A stretch of DNA of 48,160 bases, taken from contig CADAPC010000024.1 in assembly GCA_902789725.1 (NCBI GenBank), forward strand, positions 1 to 48,160, given 5' to 3'. The notes under the pieces are model-generated. The model was given only the letters and a program-made list of their open reading frames with translations, searched no databases and had not been told where the DNA came from. How positions within the stretch are numbered: the first letter of the stretch is position 1; each line of letters opens with the position of its first letter. This DNA comes from an uncultured Bacteroidales bacterium (GTDB lineage Bacteria > Bacteroidota > Bacteroidia > Bacteroidales > Bacteroidaceae). A program made the translations under genes and the position numbers. Shown piece by piece: positions 16,002 to 25,414 of the stretch.

Positions 16002-19000
16002 TTACAACTTAGCTTTCACTTCCACTTCTGTGTAAGTTTCCAACACGTCACCCTCACGGATGTCATTGAAATTGACAATCGAAATACCACATTCAAAGTC
16101 GCGTCCCACTTCTTTCACGTCATCCTTGAACCGTTTGAGCGCCAGGATTTCGCCTGAGTGAACCACGATGCCATCGCGAACCACACGCACCTTGTCGCTA
16201 CGATGCACTTTTCCTTCGGTCACCCAGCAGCCAGCCACTGTGCCGACCTTGGTGATATGATAGACCTGACGTACATCGACTTGAGCGGTTACTTCTTCTT
16301 TGAGCGTAGGAGCTAACATACCTTCCATTGCATCCTTCACTTCTTCGATGGCATCGTAAATGATGGAATAGAGGCGAATATCGACACCATACTGTTCAGC
16401 CAAACGACGTGCTGAAGCAGATGGACGCACTTGGAAACCAATGATGATGACATTTTCAGATGCATGAGCCAATTCCACATCATTCTCACTGATTTGGCCT
16501 ACAGCCTTGTGGATAACATTCACCTGAATCTTCTCTGTAGAGAGTTTGATGAGCGAGTCGGAGAGGGCTTCGATGGAGCCATCCACGTCTCCCTTCACAA
16601 TCAGGTTGAGCTCCTTGAAATCGCCCAAAGCGATACGACGTCCCAATTCATCGAGTGTCAGACGAGTTTGTGTGCGTAAACCTTGTTCACGCTTCAATTG
16701 TTCACGTTTGTTACAAATTTCCCGAGCTTCTTGCTCTGTTTCCATCACATGGAAAGTATCGCCTGCTGTTGGTGCACCATTCAGACCGAGAATCACAGCT
16801 GGCTCGGCTGGGAGTGCTTTATCGATGCGCTGACCACGCTCATTAAACATCGCTTTGATGCGACCGTAGTGAGTACCGGCCAACACGATGTCGCCTTGGT
16901 GGAGTGTTCCGTTCGACACCAGCACGGTGGCCACATAGCCACGCCCTTTATCGAGAGTCGATTCGATGATGGAGCCAGTTGCTTTACGATTGGGGTTTGC
17001 CTTCAAGTCAAGCATTTCAGCTTCAAGCAGCACCTTGTCCATCAATTCCTCTACACCTATACCTTTTTTTGCACTAATGTCTTGGCTTTGGTATTTACCG
17101 CCCCACTCTTCCACAAGGAGGTTCATTGCAGAGAGTTGCTCCTTTATTTTGTCAGGATTAGCTCCAGGCTTATCAATCTTATTGATGGCGAAGACCATCG
17201 GCACTCCAGCCGCCTGAGCATGAGCAATAGCTTCTTTTGTTTGTGGCATCACATCATCATCAGCAGCTACGATGATAATGGCAATATCAGTCACTTTGGC
17301 TCCGCGAGCACGCATAGCCGTGAATGCTTCGTGGCCTGGTGTGTCAAGGAAAGTTATTCTGCGTCCATCTTTCATTTTGACATTATAGGCACCAATGTGT
17401 TGAGTGATTCCACCTGCTTCACCAGCTATGACGTTTGTATTGCGGATGTAGTCGAGCAATGAAGTCTTACCATGATCCACATGTCCCATTACTGTAATGA
17501 TTGGTGCACGACGAACCAAATCTTCCTCCTTATCCTCGGCTTCCTCTATGGCATTCGACACTTCTTCCGACACATAACTTGTTGTAAAGCCAAACTCTTC
17601 TGCAACAATATTGATGGTTTCAGCATCCAGACGTTGGTTAATGCTCACCATCATGCCAATGGACATACAGGTTGCGATGACTTTCGTGACAGGCACATCC
17701 ATCATAGTGGCAAGTTCGTTGGCAGTTACGAACTCCGTCAGTTTCAGCACCTTGCTCTCAGCATTCTCAGCCATTTCCTCTTCTATCATGCGTTCGTGGA
17801 TTGCATGACGCTTGTCCTTGCGGTATTTCACACCCTTCTTCTCCTGCTTGGCTGTGAGACGAGCTAATGTTTCCTTAACCTGCTTAGCCACCTCTTCCTC
17901 AGAAAGCTCCTGCGGTTTGGGAGGTTGCTTTTTCTTGTTTTTCTTTTTGCCCTGACTTTGAGGCTGCTGATTGGGCTGGCCTTTCGAAGGATTTGCCGAA
18001 CCTTGGTTCTGTTTGTTACCCTGCTTCTTGCCCTGACCTTGCTGATTATTGTTCTGTTTGGCAGCAGCATCAATATCCACCTTATTGGTGTTGATACGGT
18101 TACGCTTCTTTTTCTTTTGTCCGTTTGCCTGGCCTTCCGCATTTTGTCCGTTTGTCTGGGCGTTCATGCGCTCTTTGCGACGTTCAGCCTTTGTCTTGCG
18201 ATCAGGGCGAGTCTTACTATTCAGTGTGGACAAATCAATAAAGCCAACCTGCTTAAACTGCACTCCAGCTTCTGCGGGTGCTGCAAGACGATAAACACCA
18301 TTCTCGTCCTGCTCCAAGCGGTCAGCAGGAGAGAGTTTACCTGTTTTCTTCTTAGGTGCTTCTTTTTTATCTTCAGCAGCAGGAGCCAGTTGCTCCTCAG
18401 GCAGAGATTTCACATCGACAACATTCACAGGAGGTTGTTCTTCAACAGGCTTTTCAACTGTAATGACATCCACAGTTGGCTGCTCAACGGAGGCTTTTTC
18501 TGTCTGAATTGGAGCTTCGGCAGTTTTCTCATTCTGACTCGTTTCAGAATTAGGTGAATTTTGAACCTCCTTTTTATCCTCAACAGGTGCCACCTCTACC
18601 TTTATTTCAGCTGGCTGAGGAGTTTCCACTTTAACTTCGGCTGATGAGGTTTCCGCTTTAGGAGTTTCTTCTTTTGCCCTTTCTTTCATCAAGTCATTGA
18701 TGTTGCCAAGAATTTTCAACTGAGGTTTCTTAGCAGCCTTTTCCTTTTCCAAACGTTCCTTTTCCTGACGTTCTTTCTCTAGACGGGCAGCTTGCTGACG
18801 CTCCTTCTTCTCTTGAAGCTCCTTTTCTTTCTGATTCTGAATCCTCTGCTTGGTAGCAGCATTTTGCTTCATGTCCTCCCCGAATTCTTTTTGGAGTAAC
18901 GCGAATTGTTCGTCCGTGATTTTAGCGTTGGGCGTGGCATCTTGCAATGCCATACCTTTCTTCTGTAGGAATTCAGCCACGGTGTTGATTCCCACATTCA

Positions 19001-19034
19001 GTTCCTTTAATGCTTTATTGAGTCTTACTGCCAT
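16002..19034 (-). CDS. infB: Translation initiation factor IF-2
   Basis: A 1010-residue GTPase that brings initiator tRNA to the 30S subunit. The N-terminal ~480 residues are low-complexity: KE-rich coiled coil, then Pro/Glu/Val-rich, then N/Q/K-rich ([15 protein letters not shown]). The IF2_N signatures follow. The G domain begins at [20 protein letters not shown], with DTPGHEAF and [12 protein letters not shown]. The C-terminal domains ([17 protein letters not shown]) are intact. The start at [20 protein letters not shown] is typical of Bacteroidetes IF-2. Long N-terminal extensions are normal in this phylum. Confidence 0.97.
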   Translation of the reverse strand: MAVRLNKALKELNVGINTVAEFLQKKGMALQDATPNAKITDEQFALLQKEFGEDMKQNAATKQRIQNQKEKELQEKKERQQAARLEKERQEKERLEKEKAAKKPQLKILGNINDLMKERAKEETPKAETSSAEVKVETPQPAEIKVEVAPVEDKKEVQNSPNSETSQNEKTAEAPIQTEKASVEQPTVDVITVEKPVEEQPPVNVVDVKSLPEEQLAPAAEDKKEAPKKKTGKLSPADRLEQDENGVYRLAAPAEAGVQFKQVGFIDLSTLNSKTRPDRKTKAERRKERMNAQTNGQNAEGQANGQKKKKRNRINTNKVDIDAAAKQNNNQQGQGKKQGNKQNQGSANPSKGQPNQQPQSQGKKKNKKKQPPKPQELSEEEVAKQVKETLARLTAKQEKKGVKYRKDKRHAIHERMIEEEMAENAESKVLKLTEFVTANELATMMDVPVTKVIATCMSIGMMVSINQRLDAETINIVAEEFGFTTSYVSEEVSNAIEEAEDKEEDLVRRAPIITVMGHVDHGKTSLLDYIRNTNVIAGEAGGITQHIGAYNVKMKDGRRITFLDTPGHEAFTAMRARGAKVTDIAIIIVAADDDVMPQTKEAIAHAQAAGVPMVFAINKIDKPGANPDKIKEQLSAMNLLVEEWGGKYQSQDISAKKGIGVEELMDKVLLEAEMLDLKANPNRKATGSIIESTLDKGRGYVATVLVSNGTLHQGDIVLAGTHYGRIKAMFNERGQRIDKALPAEPAVILGLNGAPTAGDTFHVMETEQEAREICNKREQLKREQGLRTQTRLTLDELGRRIALGDFKELNLIVKGDVDGSIEALSDSLIKLSTEKIQVNVIHKAVGQISENDVELAHASENVIIIGFQVRPSASARRLAEQYGVDIRLYSIIYDAIEEVKDAMEGMLAPTLKEEVTAQVDVRQVYHITKVGTVAGCWVTEGKVHRSDKVRVVRDGIVVHSGEILALKRFKDDVKEVGRDFECGISIVNFNDIREGDVLETYTEVEVKAKL

Positions 19035-19046
19035 ACTTTTTTATTT

Positions 19047-20309
19047 TCATTCTTCAAATTCAGCCCTCAGAACACGAAGCACATCGTCAACAGTACTTTC
19101 TTCCAAGTCCGCCTTTTCCACCAACATCGCACGAGGTGCATCGAGCACGCTCTTGGCTGTTTCCAGACCAATGTTCTTGATGGAATCTATAATCCAAGGT
19201 TCAATTTCATCCTTGAACTCATCCAGATAGATGTCTTCTTCATCAGGTTCTTCGCCATTCAGTTCACGGAAAACATCAATGGTGTAACCTGTCAACATAC
19301 TTGCCAACTTAATGTTGTCGCCATTTTTACCGATGGCCAGGCTGACCTGGTCGGGTTGCAAATACACTTCGGCCTTCTTTTTCTCCTCATCGAGAGTGAT
19401 AGAAGAAACTGAAGCTGGACTCAAAGCGCGCTGGATAAACAGCTTGATATTGCTGGTATAGTTAATGACATCTATATTTTCGTTATGCAACTCACGAACA
19501 ATGCCATGAATACGGCTACCCTTCACACCCACGCAAGCACCCACTGGATCTATGCGCTCGTTATAGCTCTCTACTGCGATTTTCGCACGTTCGCCCGGAA
19601 TGCGGGCAATACGCTGAACGGTGATAAGACCATCGTTTATTTCAGGAACCTCTTGTTCCAACAGTCTGCGCAAGAATTCTGGAGAAGTACGCGACAAGAT
19701 AATCTTGGGGTTATTGTTCAGGTTGTCCACTCTCAAAACCACAGCGCGGGCTGCCTCACCCTTACGGAAAAAGTCGCCTGGAATCTGCTCACTCTTGGGC
19801 AAAAGCAATTCGTTACCCTCGTCATCAAGAAGAAGCATTTCACGTTTCCACACTTGATACACCTCGCCACTCACAATCTGCCCCACCTTGTCCACATACT
19901 TATTGTATAAGTTGTCATGTTCCAAGTCTAAAATCTTGCTTGCCATTGTTTGGCGCAACGTCAAAATAGCACGACGACCAAACTTTGCAAATTCCACTTT
20001 CTCACTCACTTCCTCCCCTACTTCAAAGTCATCGTCAATTTTCTGAGCCTCGGACAATTCGATTTCCGCATTCGGATTCTTTACTGCACCATTCTCCACC
20101 ACTACACGATTGCGGTAAATTTCAAAGTCGCCCTTATCAGGGTTCACAATCACATCAAAATTTTCATCCGAACCATAGGTTTTCTGCAATACGCTGCGGA
20201 AACTGTCTTCAATCACGCTTACAAGCGTCGTTCTGTCAATGTTTTTGGTCTCCTTGAAGTCCTTGAAGGTATCTATCAAATTGACACGTTCTGTTGATTT
20301 TTTTGCCAT
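19047..20309 (-). CDS. nusA: Transcription termination/antitermination protein NusA
   Basis: A 420-residue RNA polymerase-associated factor. The NusA N-terminal domain is followed by an S1 domain (GQIVSGEVYQVWKREMLL), then KH domains with IARIPGERAKIAV, DPVGACVGVKGSRI and QVSLAIGKNGDNIKLAS. A short acidic C-terminus lacks the extra repeats of E. coli NusA, as is usual in Bacteroidetes. It follows rimP after a 107-base gap that carries a repeat and a hairpin. Self-regulation through that gap is possible but only inferred. Confidence 0.96.
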   Translation of the reverse strand: MAKKSTERVNLIDTFKDFKETKNIDRTTLVSVIEDSFRSVLQKTYGSDENFDVIVNPDKGDFEIYRNRVVVENGAVKNPNAEIELSEAQKIDDDFEVGEEVSEKVEFAKFGRRAILTLRQTMASKILDLEHDNLYNKYVDKVGQIVSGEVYQVWKREMLLLDDEGNELLLPKSEQIPGDFFRKGEAARAVVLRVDNLNNNPKIILSRTSPEFLRRLLEQEVPEINDGLITVQRIARIPGERAKIAVESYNERIDPVGACVGVKGSRIHGIVRELHNENIDVINYTSNIKLFIQRALSPASVSSITLDEEKKKAEVYLQPDQVSLAIGKNGDNIKLASMLTGYTIDVFRELNGEEPDEEDIYLDEFKDEIEPWIIDSIKNIGLETAKSVLDAPRAMLVEKADLEESTVDDVLRVLRAEFEE

Positions 20310-20357
20310 TATTATAATTTTTATTGTTCAATCTTTTCTCTAAAACCCGTTGGAATC

Positions 20358-20380
20358 TTGCCCCAAGGATCATTTGAAAT
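20358..20380. repeat. 23-bp direct repeat, copy 1 (rimP-nusA gap)
   Basis: Exact copy of the 23 bases at 20405-20427, offset by 47 bases. It duplicates the last two codons and stop codon of rimP plus the following bases. Confidence 0.9.
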
Positions 20381-20394
20381 TGTTTTCAACAGTT

Positions 20395-20414
20395 CTTGGG
20401 AGCTTTGCCCCAAG
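20395..20414 (-). promoter_or_regulatory. Hairpin between rimP and nusA
   Basis: On the minus strand CTTGGG and CCCAAG pair perfectly around GCAAAGCT, with two further GC pairs possible inside. No T-tract follows, so it is not a typical terminator. It could be an RNA-processing or pausing site, or a by-product of the 23-bp duplication. Confidence 0.5.
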
Positions 20415-20427
20415 GATCATTTGAAAT
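20405..20427. repeat. 23-bp direct repeat, copy 2 (end of rimP)
   Basis: Overlaps the final codons of rimP and its TGA stop at 20417-20419. Identical to 20358-20380 over 23 bases. Confidence 0.9.
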
Positions 20428-20884
20428 CAATGATACATTTCACCCATTTCACGTCGTCATAGCCAAAGGCCTTATCTACTTCGACCATTTGCGGGCGTTT
20501 CTTACCCTCTAAACGCTGTTTCTCCATCACCGTCACTACAAAGCCGTGCTCATCAGCACTTTTCATCATTCCCTCCAGCTTCTTTCCCTCCGCAGTCAAA
20601 ACTTCCACATCATAACCAATTGCGTTAATATATTGCTGCAACACTTTCATGGGCTGACCGATGCCTGCGGAACCCACCTCCAGTTCAAAGTCCTCTATAT
20701 CCCTATCAAAATGCGCTTCAATGAAACGGCTCAAATCGCAACAGTCCTCAATCCACACACCATCTTTATGGTCAATCTCTACCGTAATCTTGTTGTTTTC
20801 ATCTACGGTGGCATCAACCAAGAAATATTCTTTCCCTTCCAACCATTCGTCGGCAAGTTCCTTCACTTTGTTTTTGTCAATCAT
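20417..20884 (-). CDS. rimP: Ribosome maturation factor RimP
   Basis: A 155-residue 30S-subunit assembly factor. The N-terminal domain contains VDATVDENNKITVEIDHKDGVWIEDC and the typical EVGSAGIGQPMK (family EVSSPGLDRPL). A C-terminal Sm-like domain follows. It is first in the rimP-nusA-infB order, which is conserved widely in bacteria. The start at ATG 20884 lies about 70 bases after the predicted transcription start, leaving room for the strong leader hairpin described separately. Confidence 0.92.
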   Translation of the reverse strand: MIDKNKVKELADEWLEGKEYFLVDATVDENNKITVEIDHKDGVWIEDCCDLSRFIEAHFDRDIEDFELEVGSAGIGQPMKVLQQYINAIGYDVEVLTAEGKKLEGMMKSADEHGFVVTVMEKQRLEGKKRPQMVEVDKAFGYDDVKWVKCIIDFK

Positions 20885-20921
20885 GTTAATGCGTTTGATT
20901 TATTATCTTTCATGGAAACAA

Positions 20922-20947
20922 ACGAGGGAACTTTTCAGTCCCCTCGT
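20922..20947 (-). promoter_or_regulatory. Strong leader hairpin before rimP
   Basis: On the minus strand, arms ACGAGGGGAC and GTTCCCTCGT form a 10-bp stem (one G-U pair) with loop TGAAAA, followed by TTGTTT. It begins only a few bases after the predicted transcription start and precedes the rimP-nusA-infB-suf unit. It may act as an attenuator or as a 5' stability element; the U-tract is too weak for certainty. Confidence 0.55.
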
Positions 20948-20959
20948 ACATTTCCGCTG

Positions 20960-20991
20960 CAAAGATAAGCACTTTTTCCTACACCACCAAA
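20960..20991 (-). promoter_or_regulatory. Promoter of the rimP-nusA-infB-suf unit
   Basis: On the minus strand TTTG (20988-20991) and TATCTTTG (20960-20967) are 20 nt apart, matching the Bacteroidetes consensus. No other promoter of this kind was noticed down to sufS. Confidence 0.65.
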
Positions 20992-21073
20992 TTTATCAAC
21001 ACATTATTTATACATTCGTTAAATATTTAGAAGAAAAAAAGCCATTTCAGGTATATAACTCACTATTTTTACG

Positions 21074-21081
21074 TACCTTTG
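21074..21081 (+). promoter_or_regulatory. -7 box for hisS
   Basis: TACCTTTG lies 27 bases upstream of the ATG at 21109. It overlaps the in-frame TTG at 21079, which rules that codon out as a start. Confidence 0.6.
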
Positions 21082-21108
21082 CACGAAAAATTGAAAAGAC
21101 AAAAGATT

Positions 21109-22467
21109 ATGGCACAAAAACCAAGCATTCCGAAGGGAACACGTGACTTTTCGCCTGTTGAAATGGCGAAACGCAATTACATTTTCGACACCATCAAGGA
21201 AGTATATGCTTTGTACGGTTTTCAGCAGATTGAAACTCCTGCAATGGAAAACCTTTCAACATTGATGGGCAAATATGGAGAGGAAGGCGACAAATTGCTC
21301 TTTAAGATTTTGAATTCAGGTGATTTCCTGCATGGGATGACAGCAGACGAGGTGACAAATACAAGTACACAGAAGTTAGCTGCCAAATTTTGCGAGAAAG
21401 GCTTACGGTACGACCTGACAGTGCCTTTTGCAAGATATGTGGTGCAACACAGAGAGGAACTGGCACTACCCTTCAAGCGCTATCAGATTCAGCCCGTATG
21501 GAGAGCCGATCGTCCCCAAAAAGGCAGATACAGGGAATTTTACCAATGTGACGCTGACGTGGTGGGTAGCGATTCGCTCCTGAACGAAGTAGAACTGATG
21601 CAGATTATAGACACTGTATTTACAAGGTTTGGCGTGCGTGTGTGCATCAAAATCAACAACAGAAAGATTCTGACGGGCATTGCCGAAATGATTGGTCAGG
21701 CAGACAAGATTGTAGATATCACTGTCGCTATAGACAAATTGGACAAAATTGGTCTGGAAGCCGTGAACGCAGAATTAGCCGAAGGAGGTGTTCCGGCAGA
21801 AGCCATCGAGAAGTTGCAACCCATCATCCAACTGAGTGGCACTAACCAAGAAAAGCTACAAACCATGCGCGAAGTGCTCAAAGAGAGCGAAGTGGGTCTG
21901 AAGGGCATCGAAGAAACGGAACACATCCTCTCCAAGCTGACGGATTTGAACAACGAAATAGAAATGGACTTGACATTGGCACGCGGTTTGAACTACTACA
22001 CAGGAGCCATTTTCGAAGTCAAAGCTTTAGATGTACAAATTGGTTCCATCACTGGTGGCGGCCGATACGATAACCTCACTGGCATTTTTGGCATGCCAGG
22101 ACTTAGCGGCGTAGGCATCTCGTTTGGCGCAGACCGCATCTTTGACGTGCTGAACCAGTTAGACCTGTATCCAAAAGAAGCAGTGAATGCCACACAACTG
22201 CTGTTTGTGAATTTCGGAGAATCAGAAGCAGACTTCTGTCTGCAGGCATTAAAGAACGTACGTGCGGCTGGAATACGCGCAGAGATTTACCCCGACTCAG
22301 CCAAGATGAAGAAACAGATGAGTTATGCTAATGCTAAGCAGATTCCTTTTGTCGCAATTGTGGGCGAAAGCGAAATGGCAGAAGGCAAAATCAACCTGAA
22401 AAACATGGCGACTGGAGAGCAAAAACTGGTAAACACAGAAGACATGATTGCAGAGTTGAGGAAATAA
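21109..22467 (+). CDS. hisS: Histidyl-tRNA synthetase
   Basis: A 452-residue class II aminoacyl-tRNA synthetase that charges tRNA-His. The start [19 protein letters not shown] contains the family N-terminus. Motif 2 is [20 protein letters not shown], the histidine-specific loop is [14 protein letters not shown], and motif 3 is [13 protein letters not shown] through [11 protein letters not shown]. The C-terminal anticodon-binding domain contains [19 protein letters not shown]. It is a monocistronic gene with its own promoter and a strong terminator. Confidence 0.97.
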   Translation: MAQKPSIPKGTRDFSPVEMAKRNYIFDTIKEVYALYGFQQIETPAMENLSTLMGKYGEEGDKLLFKILNSGDFLHGMTADEVTNTSTQKLAAKFCEKGLRYDLTVPFARYVVQHREELALPFKRYQIQPVWRADRPQKGRYREFYQCDADVVGSDSLLNEVELMQIIDTVFTRFGVRVCIKINNRKILTGIAEMIGQADKIVDITVAIDKLDKIGLEAVNAELAEGGVPAEAIEKLQPIIQLSGTNQEKLQTMREVLKESEVGLKGIEETEHILSKLTDLNNEIEMDLTLARGLNYYTGAIFEVKALDVQIGSITGGGRYDNLTGIFGMPGLSGVGISFGADRIFDVLNQLDLYPKEAVNATQLLFVNFGESEADFCLQALKNVRAAGIRAEIYPDSAKMKKQMSYANAKQIPFVAIVGESEMAEGKINLKNMATGEQKLVNTEDMIAELRK

Positions 22468-22499
22468 CCACCGTAGGTTTCAATGTAAATAAAATGCAC

Positions 22500-22550
22500 G
22501 AAAGATACAGAGAATCCTCACATCGAGAATCCTGTATCTTTCTTTATTGT
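22500..22550 (+). terminator. Intrinsic terminator of hisS
   Basis: Arms GAAAGATACAG (22500-22510) and CTGTATCTTTC (22532-22542) pair perfectly over 11 bp, followed by TTTATTGT. The loop contains a direct repeat, GAGAATCCT twice. It may also serve the convergent receiver gene. Confidence 0.85.
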
Positions 22551-22599
22551 ACCCATTATTAAAATGGATCTTGAGACCAACGAGGGGGGGGTATGCCCC

Positions 22600-23025
22600 T
22601 TAACCCATCTTCTGCTTAGCAGCCTGTAGATTGATTTGTGTAGTTACGCTGCTGAGAAGCTTCTCCATGATAATTGGCTTGTTGATAAAGTCATTAGCAC
22701 CCAATTGAAAACCCTTCGATATATCTTGCTCAGAATTGAGTGCCGAGAGAATGATGATGGGCAGGTCTTTGGTCGCTTCATCTGCACGGAGGCGACGAAT
22801 CACTTCAAAACCATCAATGCCTGGCATCATGAGGTCGAGAAGCACAAGATTAGGCTTCTTTTGGGCAATGGCATCAAGCGCTGCCTGACCGCCATTAGCT
22901 GTACGGATTTCGAACGTATACTGTGAAAGCATCTTCTTGATGAGGAGGATGTTCAGTGGAACGTCATCAACCACAAGAACAGACAGACTTTCGACGTTAA
23001 TTCCGGGTTCTATTAAATCATTCAT
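22600..23025 (-). CDS. Stand-alone response-regulator receiver protein
   Basis: A 141-residue CheY-like protein. It has the acidic pair in VLVVDDVPLN, the phosphoacceptor aspartate in NLVLLDLMMPGIDG, the conserved Ser/Thr in IIILSALNSEQD and the lysine in FINKPIIME. There is no output domain, so it must act by protein contact or relay. It lies 41 bases downstream of the TackOD1-type gene on the same strand, and the two are probably one signalling unit. The nearest histidine kinase in the window is far away at 3246-5126. Confidence 0.9.
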   Translation of the reverse strand: MNDLIEPGINVESLSVLVVDDVPLNILLIKKMLSQYTFEIRTANGGQAALDAIAQKKPNLVLLDLMMPGIDGFEVIRRLRADEATKDLPIIILSALNSEQDISKGFQLGANDFINKPIIMEKLLSSVTTQINLQAAKQKMG

Positions 23026-23066
23026 ATTGGTAGAGTTTTTTAGTTTTAATTTTTAATGGAAGTTAT

Positions 23067-24560
23067 CTATATTTCAGGCTCATCCTGAAGTGAAGCCGGC
23101 TTTTGTGAAACCACATCCGGATTGTCTAAGGAAGGGCTATAACTGTCATCGGGATTTTGGGAAATAAACTCCATCTCCTTGACAAAGTCATCAATAGTGG
23201 ACTGATTACCCTGAAGCTTCATGTAAGTGTAGCAAATCTTCTCCTCAGCCCGCAGGACACCAGCCGCTGCACGAATGGTTTCAGAGAGAAGCACTTGGAA
23301 ATTGATGATGTCTTCTTCGGTATCTCCTACATTCTTATAATTGCGCACTACTGAACCGACATAAGTGATGTTGTTGGAAACTGAAACCTTATTGTTGGGG
23401 AAATATTGGCACACCAGTTCGATAAGTTCCGGACGAATGGATGTAGTAAGTCCTTCGCCATCGAGTATCCAAATTTTTCCGACAAGAAGATCGCCCTGAA
23501 TGTTGCCAGAGAATTTCTGCTCAGCCAGAAGTCTGATACGGCTGAGGAAACGGTTGTACTCGATATAGTTGTCGTAGAACTCCGTATAGATGGTGAATCC
23601 AATATTAGGAGATATAATCGATTGCTTACCCTCAGATGTTATTTCGTAAATGTTGAAATCTTGTGGGATAAGTTCATTTGCATCAAACGTACCCTTGCAA
23701 CTGGTGCAAAGCGTCTTCGTTTGTGGCTCAATGAAGGTATTTCCACAAGTGTTACATGTATGGATAACAGCAGGACGGTCGTAGTCCATACCTATGTGCT
23801 GCAACACCTTATGGCATTTAGGACAACGGAGTTGCCCGCCAAAATTATAAGTATGCTCTGGACTGACATTAGCACAACGGAAATGGTGAATCACCTCTTC
23901 TGTCTGGATAGACGATTGTCCACACTTAGGACACGTGTGAATGTAGAGCAAATGCGAATGCAAACATTTGGGGCAGAGATATACTTTGTTGACAAACTTC
24001 GAAGCACGGAAAAGTCCTTTTTCCACCATCGACTGCATAAACACAAAATAATCGCTCAATTCGTAGGCTCCTAACCTGTAAAAAAGGTCAAAGACAGGGA
24101 TGACGTAACCCGTCGATGCCGACACGTCAAGCCGTGGTTCCAGAATAGACTTCTTGCGGGAAATAAGATAACGAGTGAGCCTGATAAAAAACTGATAGGA
24201 AGAGATGATAGGGTCTTCTGTAGCAGCCAATCCTATCAGCGTATTATAATTGATAATGTTCTCGATGGCAGTAAGCACATCCATACTGTTCCAATCATCT
24301 GCATATCCATCAATAATCTCATCATAATTCCCCATCTTTCCTTTCAAGGATTTTGCCACGAAAAGAGGTTTATAACAACACTTAGTGGAAGTGACCGGGT
24401 TAATGCCGTTGAGGATTGTCTTTGTCTCCTCCACCGAATTGTTCGTGATAAAAATCACATCAAAAAGATACTCGGGAAAGTCAGGACTTTCGTCAAGTGC
24501 AAAAGGACTATCGAGCAGAAGAACCCGGCGGTCACCATCATTATTTTGAATTGTTATCAT
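23067..24560 (-). CDS. TackOD1-type zinc-ribbon signalling protein
   Basis: A 497-residue protein. Residues about 10-105 look like a degenerate receiver (VLLLDSPF, DVIFITN, KPLFVAK). Residues about 105-310 match the TackOD1 output domain. Five CxxC knuckles lie at about 196/199, 210/213, 246/249, 269/272 and 285/288. A HHFRC motif is near 225-229 and HIGMDYDRP near 255-263, which matches the family pattern LRHIGVDYDRP. The C-terminal ~180 residues are alpha/beta and sit where other bacteria have GGDEF. I see no GGDEF motif, so it is degenerate or different. No membrane segment is visible. Partnership with the adjacent receiver is inferred. Confidence 0.75.
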   Translation of the reverse strand: MITIQNNDGDRRVLLLDSPFALDESPDFPEYLFDVIFITNNSVEETKTILNGINPVTSTKCCYKPLFVAKSLKGKMGNYDEIIDGYADDWNSMDVLTAIENIINYNTLIGLAATEDPIISSYQFFIRLTRYLISRKKSILEPRLDVSASTGYVIPVFDLFYRLGAYELSDYFVFMQSMVEKGLFRASKFVNKVYLCPKCLHSHLLYIHTCPKCGQSSIQTEEVIHHFRCANVSPEHTYNFGGQLRCPKCHKVLQHIGMDYDRPAVIHTCNTCGNTFIEPQTKTLCTSCKGTFDANELIPQDFNIYEITSEGKQSIISPNIGFTIYTEFYDNYIEYNRFLSRIRLLAEQKFSGNIQGDLLVGKIWILDGEGLTTSIRPELIELVCQYFPNNKVSVSNNITYVGSVVRNYKNVGDTEEDIINFQVLLSETIRAAAGVLRAEEKICYTYMKLQGNQSTIDDFVKEMEFISQNPDDSYSPSLDNPDVVSQKPASLQDEPEI

Positions 24561-24643
24561 ATTAATCTATCACCTATAAACATAATATAGAGAAAAAGGG
24601 GGAAATGTTGTCCTAAAGGAAACCAATCCCACCTGTTAGGTTG

Positions 24644-24651
24644 CAAATTTA
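24644..24651 (-). promoter_or_regulatory. -7 box for the TackOD1/receiver pair
   Basis: The minus strand reads TAAATTTG, about 84 bases upstream of the ATG at 24560. The long leader has no obvious structure. Confidence 0.5.
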
Positions 24652-24740
24652 TAATAAATTTCTCTAAAAAAAGAGTTTTCGAAGTTTTTTTTTAGAAAAA
24701 TCGCTATTTTTATGCTTCCTACGTGCCGAAGTTGCTCAAT

Positions 24741-25328
24741 TCAGTCAAGATAGCCAGCTTTCTTAAGTTCTTTTGCGGCCAAATCGCATTCGTTCCACCA
24801 AGCTTTTCCAAAACGGCGGATGAGGGGTTCCTTGAGGAACTGATAAAGGGGTATCTGGAGTTTTTTGCCAAGGATGCGAGCTGGTTGGCAGATGTCCCAA
24901 TGATGCACATTGACAGCAGTGACACCTCCGATGCTGGAGAGACGGACAGGGTAGAGGGCACAGGAGATGGGTTTCTGCCAGTGGAACTGGCCACAACGGT
25001 AGGCAGAATCAATGGCACAGAAGGTACATGTCCCTTCATGCTTGACGAAGACACAGTCTTTGCCATTGATGATTTGGGTAACAAGTTCACCGTCTTTATC
25101 AGGATATACAACTCCTTCGCAATCGATGAGCTGTTGGGCATCGGAGGAAAGGTCATCCCAAACGGCAGGGGTCTCTATGGCCTCTTCAAGCAGTTCCACT
25201 TCTTCGATGGTGACGGGGGCACCAGCATCTCCTTCGATGCAGCAAGCTCCATGACATCGGGCGAGGTCGCAGCAGAAGAAGGTTTTGAAGAGGTCGAGAG
25301 AAACGAGGGTGTTGAGAATTTCAAGCAT
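24741..25328 (-). CDS. DUF3109 family cysteine-rich protein
   Basis: A 195-residue protein with a conserved cysteine cluster near the start (CCDLARCHGACC) and further cysteines in CTFCAIDSAYRCGQFHWQKP and CALYP. This is the DUF3109 pattern, related to CxxCxxCC metal-binding families. A metal or Fe-S cofactor is plausible but unproven. No signal peptide is visible. It follows ribF by 86 bases on the same strand; family function is unknown. Confidence 0.85.
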   Translation of the reverse strand: MLEILNTLVSLDLFKTFFCCDLARCHGACCIEGDAGAPVTIEEVELLEEAIETPAVWDDLSSDAQQLIDCEGVVYPDKDGELVTQIINGKDCVFVKHEGTCTFCAIDSAYRCGQFHWQKPISCALYPVRLSSIGGVTAVNVHHWDICQPARILGKKLQIPLYQFLKEPLIRRFGKAWWNECDLAAKELKKAGYLD

Positions 25329-25414
25329 GACAAGTGGATGGGGATAGGATTTATAAGAATAAATAGGAATGAGGGGGAAGGGAGAAATGAGGGGGATAAT
25401 TTATAGCTCAGAGT

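Noticed and set aside
16683..17462. 259-residue plus-strand open frame opposite infB
   Set aside because: It is fully antisense to the conserved G-domain of IF-2 and has no recognisable protein features.
21079..21108. Upstream TTG start for hisS
   Set aside because: The codon lies within the TACCTTTG promoter box, so it would not be in the transcript.
22583..22596. Run of eight G near the end of the receiver gene
   Set aside because: It could suggest slippage, but it is outside any reading frame and has no promoter context.
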